A DNA stretch of 25,628 nt from a virus, in IMG/VR virus record IMGVR_UViG_3300010391_000042, positions 1 through 25,628 of that record. One strand, written 5' to 3'. Of this stretch, positions 12,479 to 20,800 are shown one piece after another. The first letter of the stretch is position 1; each line of letters starts with the position of its first letter. Under the pieces are notes generated by a model, which searched no databases, was not told where the DNA came from, and saw only the letters and a list, made by a program, of their open reading frames with translations. The translations under genes and the position numbers were made by a program.

Positions 12479-12778
12479 ATGGCTAACGTCATCAAAAATA
12501 CTCCTATCGGTATTTCATTCCCCATCCGAGATGGGCAATCCGGGTATTTTGAGCAGTCAACCGATAGTTTTACCGCCTATCGGATGAATATCACCAACCT
12601 TTTACGAACAAGGCAAGGTGAACGTCGTATGAACCCGACTTTCGGTAGCCGTCTATGGACCGTCGTGTTTGATCAAAACGATGATTTCGTGGCAAAAAAG
12701 GTCGAAAGTATTGTTTCGGAAGACATTTCACAATGGATTCCCGGAATCACGGTCTCATCAGTGGACGTGAAATACTAG
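12479..12778 (+). CDS. 25: Baseplate wedge protein gp25-like (99 aa)
   Basis: GPW/gp25 family, the small lysozyme-like-fold wedge subunit that joins sheath initiation to the baseplate. The core pattern is present: GISFPIRDG near the N-terminus, then an ITNLLRTRQGERRMNPTFG block (about 43-61), the family hallmark (N-LL-T-GER-M-P-FG), and a closing VSEDISQWIPGITVSSVDV. The start is ATG 12479, preceded by a good Shine-Dalgarno GTAGGAG and 1 nt after the previous stop. At 99 residues it is slightly shorter than T4 gp25 (132). The gene 6 homologue follows downstream, the usual order. Confidence 0.93.
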   Translation: MANVIKNTPIGISFPIRDGQSGYFEQSTDSFTAYRMNITNLLRTRQGERRMNPTFGSRLWTVVFDQNDDFVAKKVESIVSEDISQWIPGITVSSVDVKY

Positions 12779-12807
12779 AATGATGACAAAAGTGTGAACC
12801 TCAGAGA

Positions 12808-12815
12808 TATTTATA
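12808..12815 (+). promoter_or_regulatory. TATTTATA late-promoter candidate with a 90-nt leader
   Basis: The element is embedded in GATATTTATAAAC in the 126-nt gap between gp25 and gp6. Unlike the other copies it is about 90 nt before the ATG (12905), and no ATG follows closely. The leader contains a small hairpin ATTGAT/ATCAAT (12842-12856) and a Shine-Dalgarno-like AAGG near 12893. This copy shows that the motif is not tied to start codons and is better explained as a promoter than as a ribosome site. Confidence 0.5.
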
Positions 12816-12904
12816 AACTATACATCGTCGTCACTTTCGTTATTGATTCTATCAATGCGTCAGATTCGGTAGAACTTACTCTCGATGTGAATAAGGTATA
12901 AGAT

Positions 12905-14884
12905 ATGGCAACAACAACATCTAAAAATTTTGCTCCCAATAGCAAAGACATCCGCTACATCAACCGAGATTTCTCTCAGTTGCGTGAGGCACTCATTAAC
13001 TTTGCCAAGGTCTATTACCCCAATACCTATAAAGACTTTTCCCCCGCTGCCCCCGGCATGATGTTCATCGAGCAAGCGGCTTACGTCGGTGATATTCTTA
13101 GCTATTACACAGATTACATCTTCAAGGAAACCACGATGCAGAGCGCCACTGAGCGCAAAAACATCATTGCCCTCGCAAGGTATTTGGGATATAAAATCAA
13201 ACCATCCACGGCAGCAACAGGTGTGGTCAATCTCCAGCAAATCTGTCCCGCTGCGGGCGATGGAATGGGAACCTATTATCCTGACTCCAATTACATGCTG
13301 ACGGTCAAAGAGAACACTCAATTTTCAAATAATCAAGGAACCTATTACGTTCTAACTGCGGCAGTAGATTTCGCTGTTAGTTCGTCGGTGTCACCAAGAG
13401 CCGAACAGGTTTACGCAAGAAATGATGATGGAACGCCGCAGTTCTTTTTGTTGACGAAGCAAGGCCCATTAAGTTCTGGACAGATATTGACCCGTGAGGT
13501 TGTTGTTGGAAATCCATCACCGTACTTCAAGATTAAACTTAGTGAGACAAATGTCCTTCAAGTCCTTGATATTGTGGACTCGGATAACAATAAGTGGTAT
13601 GAAGTGGATTATTTGGCCCAAGGTATGGTGCCAATTGCTGTTCCGAACGATGCCCAGTACGAAGGGTCATTGTCGCAGTATAAGGATTCGGTTCCCTATA
13701 TCTTACACTATCTCAAAACCTCCCGTAAGTTCATTACTACAGTAGATGAAGACAGCAACATGACTATTGAGTTCGGTGCGGGAGTCAATGGTGTGGACGA
13801 TGAACTTGTGACATTTGACTCTGATTTGATTGGTATTGGGTTGAGTAACATCAACGAAGTTAATTTGCCGTTAGACCCCAGTAACTTCTTGACGAATGAA
13901 AACTATGGTATGGCTCCACAGAATACTGTACTTACGATACGATACACGATTGGTGGTGGATTACAATCCAATTGCCAAGCCGATGAAATTCGTAATGTAG
14001 TGTCAGCCGTGTTTGACAATCCTTCGGAGGGTCTATTGCCCGAACAAATCAATTTGCTTAGAACGGTGGAGAATTCTCTTGCCGTAACGAATCCGTCTCC
14101 ATGTACGGGAGGCAAGGATGCGGAAACGGACGAGGAAATCAGACTGAACGCAATGGCGAATTTTGCCTCCCAGAACAGAACTGTAACTCAGAATGACTAT
14201 CTGGTTCGTCTCTATTCGATGCCTGCTCAGTTCGGTGCTATTGCCAAGGCTCAAGTTATTGCAGACACTAGCTTGCAGGTGGGAATAAACAAAATTCTAC
14301 TTGGCGTGGTTGACCATAATAACATTGCTCAAGTAGTTGACAACAGCGATAACAATTACTTTCGTCGAATTGCCTACGACAATACGAACCCATTTGCCAT
14401 CAATGTTTACATTCTGACCTACAATGCTGATAAACAATTGATGAAGCCAAATACGGCCCTCATATCGAATCTGATTACGTATCTCAAGAGGTATCGTATG
14501 ATTACCGATGGTGTGAATGTCATTGATGGCTACGTTATCAACATTGGAGTGAATTTTACCATCACAGTGTATAAGGGTTTCAACAAGAAGGATGTGTTGA
14601 GCAATTGTATCTCGATAGTGCAGGACTTCTTCAACATTGACCAGTGGAACTTCTCACAGCCAATCAATCTAAGCCAATTGCAACTTGAGATTGCTAAAGT
14701 AGATGGTGTGCAGTCGGTGGTAAGCATTGATATTTATAACAAGACCGCTTTGGATGGGAATTACTCTCCCGTGCAGTACAACATAGAAGCAGCGATTAAG
14801 AATGGGATTATTTACCCATCGGTGGACCCCTCGATTTTCGAGGTAAGGTATCCCGATAGTGACATCAAAGGCTCGGTACTTTAA
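12905..14884 (+). CDS. 6: Baseplate wedge protein gp6-like (baseplate J) (659 aa)
   Basis: Main structural wedge subunit of the contractile-tail baseplate, forming the inner ring with gp25 and gp7-type partners. The N-terminus (about 15-100) has the characteristic DIRYINRDFSQLREALINF, then APGMMFIEQAAYVGDILSYY and ATERKNIIALARYLGYK. The baseplate-J core appears at about 400-450 (GGKDAETDEEIRLNA...RTVTQNDYLVRLYSMP), and the C-terminal part (about 525-620) contains repeated alpha/beta units (LQLEIAKVDGVQSVVSIDI). Length 659 is close to T4 gp6 (660). An AAGG sequence lies upstream of the ATG. It ends one nt before the next start. Confidence 0.93.
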   Translation: MATTTSKNFAPNSKDIRYINRDFSQLREALINFAKVYYPNTYKDFSPAAPGMMFIEQAAYVGDILSYYTDYIFKETTMQSATERKNIIALARYLGYKIKPSTAATGVVNLQQICPAAGDGMGTYYPDSNYMLTVKENTQFSNNQGTYYVLTAAVDFAVSSSVSPRAEQVYARNDDGTPQFFLLTKQGPLSSGQILTREVVVGNPSPYFKIKLSETNVLQVLDIVDSDNNKWYEVDYLAQGMVPIAVPNDAQYEGSLSQYKDSVPYILHYLKTSRKFITTVDEDSNMTIEFGAGVNGVDDELVTFDSDLIGIGLSNINEVNLPLDPSNFLTNENYGMAPQNTVLTIRYTIGGGLQSNCQADEIRNVVSAVFDNPSEGLLPEQINLLRTVENSLAVTNPSPCTGGKDAETDEEIRLNAMANFASQNRTVTQNDYLVRLYSMPAQFGAIAKAQVIADTSLQVGINKILLGVVDHNNIAQVVDNSDNNYFRRIAYDNTNPFAINVYILTYNADKQLMKPNTALISNLITYLKRYRMITDGVNVIDGYVINIGVNFTITVYKGFNKKDVLSNCISIVQDFFNIDQWNFSQPINLSQLQLEIAKVDGVQSVVSIDIYNKTALDGNYSPVQYNIEAAIKNGIIYPSVDPSIFEVRYPDSDIKGSVL

Positions 14885-14885
14885 T

Positions 14886-17363
14886 ATGCACCACTATATA
14901 TTCCCATATCAGGACACGTATATCACCAACCGCCCAACGGGGTTGGATACGAAGAACTTTGGCGTTGACGAAATCCTCCAAGTGGGAACCGACAACTCTA
15001 TTTTTGGATACATAAGCGACACTACAAAATACACTTATTCCAGATCAATATTTTCCCATGTTGGGGTGCAAAGTTTTACGGGAACCTTCACGGGTTCCAT
15101 AACGGGAACCTCAACAACGTCAAGTGCAACGCTCTCGGGAAGTGTTACGGGCTTTTTCACTAGCTCATTCAGTGTTACAGGGTTCTCGGGAAGTATCACC
15201 AATGGTGAGACCATTTGTCTTTATGGCACCGCCTCGGGGGTGGATACTCGCCAGCAACGAAGCCGTGCGTACACGACATCTTCATATAAAGACCGTGCTC
15301 TGATGAAGTTTGATTTGACCACCATTTCGGCGTCAATGGCAACAGGCAGCATCATCAACCCAGCCTTCCACTTGAAGGTGAAGATTTGCAATGAGTATCA
15401 ATTGCCAGTTGAGTATTCAATCTATGCTGCTCCAATTAGCGAGAGTTGGGAAATGGGTAAGGGCTACGCTTCCGATGGAGGTTCGGAGGAAGGAGCAAGT
15501 TGGGTCTATCGTGATTACTATGGTGGCAATCCGTGGGCTATAACTGGTTCAACATATACGTTGCCGTTCTGCTCTCAAAGTTTCCGATACAAATCAGCCG
15601 ATATTGACATGGATGTGACTCCAATTGTCAATCAATGGCTTGCAGGACTCCCGAACAATGGATTTGTCATCATGTCCTCGGACGATTTCCACCCTACTGG
15701 GTCTGGGTTCCTTCTCAAGTATTTCAGCGAAGATACCAACACCATTTACTCTCCGTTCCTAGATGTAGCATGGGGTAGCGATTGGGAGTTTACAACTGGA
15801 AGCTACATGACGAGTAGTGTTGTAATCTCATATTCCTCGGGGTCTTCAACAACTGTACAGGCAGGTTCATCTCTCACGGGCGCTGGCGGGATACATGGTA
15901 ATTTCAAGGGTGCAGCATTTTTGAATGTGTTTCCACATTACCTTACAGCAAGTAATGCCCTTTTCACGGGAAGCTTTCTTCAAAAGTTTACAGGAAGTTT
16001 CATCGGCTTATTCTATGGAGCAGTGGATAATTCCAATGGATTTTATACTGGTAGCGGTGACTTTTCGGCAAGCTATTTTACGGGGTCAGCCGATGGGGTT
16101 GATACTCAAGTAACAAGTGGTAGTGTGACGGGAAGCAACATCTCGGGGAGTCTCATGGGAGAGTTCTCTCTACCTTCATATTTGGGTCAGTACTCGGGGA
16201 GTCTGCAAGGTTCGGCACTTGCTTTCCAAGGTTCTGCCTCGGGATACTATCTTGACGAGACCAACTATTATTATGTCGGATTCATCTCGGCATCAGGACT
16301 TACCGGAAATATAGGTGGTGTTCCCGTCATTGGTCCCGTGGAAGGTTTGATTTCAATTAACAAGGTAACAGTCAACTTACCATCCGAACTTAAGACTCGC
16401 TGTGCGACGGCTCCGATGGAATCCCCATATGGAACTCCCAATTTCCCAACAACCTATAATGCATATACCTATCTCAATTTGGAGTGGGTTTGGGGTGGTG
16501 ATGAAGTGGGATGGTCAAGCACGATTCCAATTACTCCTAATTCTTGTGTTACATCCTCGTGTGGAGTCTCACATTCAGTACAATTGATGACAGGTTCCTT
16601 TACGGGTGGACCTTTCGGTGGTGATAACTTTACGGCCTACTATGAGAACTACCAAATCCTTTTGGCAAATCTCTCGGGGTCATGGAATAGTGCATCTTTG
16701 ATTGGGGCATCATGTATTATACCGATGCCTCAAGCATCCTACCCATACGTGACCGCCTTTATCAGTGGGTTGTATGTCAATGGTCGGGCACTGGGCCTTT
16801 ACACTGTCTCCAGTTCTGTCAGTCAGAGTGTAGCCACAAGTGCAAGCTTCGTTGGTCAGTTTGTGGACGGTCCTCTTGTGGGAGGATACGTTACACTTCA
16901 ACTCTCAGGAAGCGCCTCGACATCAGGCTATGCTTACACAAGTAGCGTGAATTTTACGTCTAGTTTGCTGAATCCGCTCAACACGGAGCGTCCATTTAGC
17001 ATCAACCTTGGGAATCTGCAACCAGAGTATAAGGCGGGCGACATCATCAAGGTAAACGTTTTCGGACGAAAGAAGTTTCCGCTGAAATACTTCGGTATTT
17101 CCACTCAGCAAGAGCAATATCTTGTTCCCGAATTCTTACCGCCAACGTCTTATTATGCGTTGAAGGACAATCAGACTGACGAAATTGTAGTTAATTTCGA
17201 TAGTTATACGCAGATAAGTTGTGGGTATCCCGAAGGAAACTACTTCCTTGTGGATACCACGTCGCTCCCGCAAGAAAGATACTATCGTGTCTTAATTCGG
17301 GTGGAAAATGGTCAAACGATTGATACGATTGACACTGGCAAGACATTCAAGATAACGAGATAA
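14886..17363 (+). CDS. TGS-repeat baseplate/tail protein with DNRLRE-like domain (825 aa)
   Basis: Start at ATG 14886, one nt after the gp6 stop; an in-frame ATG at 14859 lies inside gp6 and is unlikely. Residues 1-35 (MHHYIFPYQDTYITN...) begin like DNRLRE-type domains. A TGS/SGS-rich low-complexity block occupies 63-107, then 133-300 matches a DNRLRE-like beta sandwich: DRALMKFDLTTIS, a W-E-M-G-K-G segment, GASWVYRDY, DIDMDVTPIVNQWLAG and NGFVIMSS. Such domains occur in secreted and surface adhesins. A second block of (F/S)TGS repeats covers about 355-470. The last 125 residues (from FSINLGNLQPEYKAGD) form a non-repetitive conserved-looking end that may dock on the baseplate. The position after gp6 corresponds to the wedge protein gp7 slot. 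Confidence 0.75.
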   Translation: MHHYIFPYQDTYITNRPTGLDTKNFGVDEILQVGTDNSIFGYISDTTKYTYSRSIFSHVGVQSFTGTFTGSITGTSTTSSATLSGSVTGFFTSSFSVTGFSGSITNGETICLYGTASGVDTRQQRSRAYTTSSYKDRALMKFDLTTISASMATGSIINPAFHLKVKICNEYQLPVEYSIYAAPISESWEMGKGYASDGGSEEGASWVYRDYYGGNPWAITGSTYTLPFCSQSFRYKSADIDMDVTPIVNQWLAGLPNNGFVIMSSDDFHPTGSGFLLKYFSEDTNTIYSPFLDVAWGSDWEFTTGSYMTSSVVISYSSGSSTTVQAGSSLTGAGGIHGNFKGAAFLNVFPHYLTASNALFTGSFLQKFTGSFIGLFYGAVDNSNGFYTGSGDFSASYFTGSADGVDTQVTSGSVTGSNISGSLMGEFSLPSYLGQYSGSLQGSALAFQGSASGYYLDETNYYYVGFISASGLTGNIGGVPVIGPVEGLISINKVTVNLPSELKTRCATAPMESPYGTPNFPTTYNAYTYLNLEWVWGGDEVGWSSTIPITPNSCVTSSCGVSHSVQLMTGSFTGGPFGGDNFTAYYENYQILLANLSGSWNSASLIGASCIIPMPQASYPYVTAFISGLYVNGRALGLYTVSSSVSQSVATSASFVGQFVDGPLVGGYVTLQLSGSASTSGYAYTSSVNFTSSLLNPLNTERPFSINLGNLQPEYKAGDIIKVNVFGRKKFPLKYFGISTQQEQYLVPEFLPPTSYYALKDNQTDEIVVNFDSYTQISCGYPEGNYFLVDTTSLPQERYYRVLIRVENGQTIDTIDTGKTFKITR
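15073..15207 (+). repeat. TGS coding repeats
   Basis: Short tandem-like (F/I/V)TG(S/T/F) units in gene 14886-17363; the DNA core ACGGGAACC or ACGGGTTCC recurs several times here, and more dispersed TGS units follow at about 15960-16260. Confidence 0.75.
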
Positions 17364-17366
17364 GCT

Positions 17367-17837
17367 ATGGCCGACTTCTCCACTAACATCCTAGAGTTTC
17401 AGCAGAACGGAACTTATACTTACGAGTTTGATTCCGTTGGGAACTTGTATTTTAACAGTTCCTCGGCTGATTTCTCACAGGTTTATTTGAAGCTGCCGCT
17501 GACCAACGTGGTCTATAATAACTCTAAAATCGAGAAGTTTTATGACCCCGAGTTTCGAGAATTTGTGCCAAGTGTAGCTGTTGTTCCCACAGATAGTGTG
17601 GAAGCATTACAGCAACAACTGAGTGCTATTCAAAGTGAAAACGCAGGATTGCAGACACAGTTGGATAATGTTATTGCTCAAAGCACGGCAATTGCAGATT
17701 CATCTGGGCCAAACCAATTGGCAATCAAGCAAGTCATCTTGGAACTCCGAAAGACGTTGGGTCAGGGGCGGGTGGATTCTGACTTTTCGGATACATTCCC
17801 GTACACCAAAATAATCAAGCCACTACCACAAGCATAA
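17367..17837 (+). CDS. Small coiled-coil structural protein (156 aa)
   Basis: Unrecognised by name. Residues 1-65 are beta-like (TYTYEFDSVGNLYFN, FSQVYLKLPLTNVVY), 73-110 form a clear coiled coil (VEALQQQLSAIQSENAGLQTQLDNV), and a second helix with LAIKQVILELRKTLGQGR follows, ending in a short Pro-rich tail. It starts 3 nt after the previous gene and ends 1 nt before the giant baseplate gene, so it is translated as part of the baseplate operon. A trimeric coiled coil linking two larger baseplate proteins would fit, but this is inference. Confidence 0.75.
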   Translation: MADFSTNILEFQQNGTYTYEFDSVGNLYFNSSSADFSQVYLKLPLTNVVYNNSKIEKFYDPEFREFVPSVAVVPTDSVEALQQQLSAIQSENAGLQTQLDNVIAQSTAIADSSGPNQLAIKQVILELRKTLGQGRVDSDFSDTFPYTKIIKPLPQA

Positions 17838-17838
17838 C

Positions 17839-20800
17839 ATGGACTACACGTCATATCAGATAGTCTCCAATAGCTCAAGCAGCTTGAATACGGGTTCGTA
17901 CTTGAACTCGACGGAGTATGCTATGTTCGTAAATGGATTCCAGCAAGACCTGTGGTTTGGCCTTTCGGAATATGATGTGGTTGAGGTAGGACTTTGGGAT
18001 AGAGATAATAACCAAATGGGGTGGGACACCCTTTATCAGTCCAAGAGTTATGACACTGTAACAGTTTCGTATTTTAATACACTCAATAATGTCGTCTCCT
18101 ATTCCTATCAGGAACTAAATCCTGACTACATTCTTCACAAGACGCAGGACATACTTGTTGACCCCGCCAATCAAGTATCCACTTCCTTCCATATTCCAAG
18201 CGGAAGCTATTTCATCACGTACAATAACACTCGTGAGATGGCAGGTTCACCAACGAATCCACTTATCATCAAAGATATTGCTTCGTCAAGGAAAGAGTTG
18301 AAACTTTATCCTCTCTCTTTCTTCAACGATTCATACACGGCTTTCTGTCAGCACAAATTCTTGATGAATGACGTATCATCGTTGTATATTCAATCCTTGA
18401 AGGGGTGCCCATATGGCCAGATTTACAACCAAGTCTCTCCACTTTACACAAAGGAGATAGCCACAATCAAAGGACTGTTCTTCATTCCTACTGACGGTGA
18501 AATGTTAACATTCTTCAAGAACATATACGAAGACTTGTTGATATATTCTTCGACGCCGGTCCTTTCCGTAACTGGATTGGATGTCGTAAGTAGGAACTTC
18601 ATTTACTTACAAGGCATCAATACCTATTTTAACAACTATCTTCTCTCTAACTCGAAGATCATTGTTGATTTCGATGTTCTCGATGCTCATTTCCGTGGCT
18701 TTGTCTCGGCGTCGGTTGAACGAAAGTTTTCGGCGGCAGGACCACGCCCATCCCAAGAATATGTGGACGCTAAGGCATTCGTCTATGACTACTTTACCAA
18801 ATATTTCTACGAGCCAGTCTCGACCACTCTACGAGCAGCTTACAATGACAAATACTTTGGGTACTTCAAGAATGCACTAAACGTTGGCAACAACCGATTG
18901 CTTCCAATTCTTAGTGTTGGAATGATGGACGAACGAACTAGCCCAGACGACCCGCTTACGCTTTTAGTCAAACTCAAGGATGAGTTGCCGACTGACCTGC
19001 CGACACAAACCTCTTGTTGGGCGTCTAACGTTTCTCTGACGCCATATGTTGTCAGTGCAATCATCACGAGTGATGTATCTAAAATTATTCACCCAATTGG
19101 TCCTCCGAATTTCTCTATACCAATTCCCAACGCCAGTCTTACAAACACAAATGTATCTTATACGGCTAATGATTTGAAGCAGGACGATCAAACTGAGCGT
19201 GACCTCACAGTTAGTAAGAATATCAATGAATTGTCCGTAGATTATACGAATTTCGAGAATTTTGTGGTGTTCTCGTCAGCCGAGATGCGGTTGAAGATTT
19301 TCAAGAACAAAACCATCAATCTCTATGGGCTTAGTGCGTCCCTAGACGTGTTGAATGACACGGCTGATACGTTCCTTGCGGCCAGCGGGAGTATTTACCC
19401 ATACTATCAGTCAGAATACACTTCCATCCAAACTCAAATGGATGACATCGTTAATACCTTTGATGGTTACGAGTCCTACCTCTACAATAATGGAAGCTAT
19501 GCTTTTCAGAATGGAGCATTCGTCAGCGCAAGTTATGTTGCTGACCAAGACACGCTGGCTACGGCATATGATAAGGATAACCGAGACAGCTTAATCAATA
19601 CTTGCCCCGAGCATGTGCTCGTCAATTCGGACAACGATGATTACATCATCTTTTTGTCAATGGTGGGCCATTTCTTTGATACGATATACGTTTACATTGC
19701 CAATATGCCAGCGGAAAGGCAACTTGGAAATGATCCAACCAGTGAATTTACTCGCCGAGTTGTTGACTACATGTTAACGACATTCGGGTGGAAGACTGAC
19801 GATTCCCTCGAACAAGCCAACCTACTCAATAATTACCTTACCAGCGACCAGATTGTTGGACTGAATAGCATGTCAGCAGAAGAGAGATTGAAAACGATTC
19901 GCAATCGTATTCTCAATACTCTCCCCCAGATTTTCAAGACAAAGGGAACAGAAGAAGCCATTCAACTCATCCTCGCATGTTACGGTATTCCATCCGTACT
20001 TCTAAGCGTCCGAGAATACGGTGGAGTAACATATGATGACCCGAAGGCTTCCTATACCCTCTACGAGCGTGTCTATATGCGTCAATGGGACACATCATCA
20101 CGATATGACTCGTACGATTTACAACTCCCAACTGGTTCTCATACTTATCTGTTCAAGGTAAGTGTACCAAGTTCGGAGCCATATACCTACGGCAAAGAAC
20201 AGATTCTCTTTGGTCGTGTAGAAACAACAAGCCGCACATCAATCGGGGCTTCGGGGGAATGGTCTGTTGGATTTATTCGAATTCCAAAAAAGGATAGTGG
20301 TAGAATGTTCTTCCGCATCGGGAATAAAACCCAAGAGTCCTTCAAATTGTACAGCCAAGAGTTCCCACTGTTCGATGGGAATATCTATAGTGTAATGCTT
20401 CGCCGAAATGCTCCTGATGAGGGGTTTGAATATGACTCCAACCCTGATGCTATTCCTGCGAAATATGACTTGTTCGTAAAACGAAACGAATTCGGGAATC
20501 AGCTTGTCAATTTAACTTCGAGTGCCGTTTGCACAGCCAGTGTGTCTAACATTCAATTTGGTGAGGGTGGTTTGCTCAAAATTGGTGGATGGTTTGCAGA
20601 TGTCAATAGCCAAGGTTACACGGGTTGCTTTGATAAGTTCCAAGTGTGGAAAGAGCCTCTCCCCGATTCCAATATGGAAGACTATACCAACAATTTCAGT
20701 GCATATAGTTTCCGGGGAGACACCATTCCATATGAGACTTTATACTTCCGTATGCATACGGATTACCCATTCAATCAACTTGATAAGGGAATATGGATCA

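Noticed and set aside
14859-14885. Upstream in-frame start for the TGS-repeat protein
   Set aside because: It would overlap the gp6 coding end; ATG 14886 directly after the gp6 stop is the normal arrangement here.
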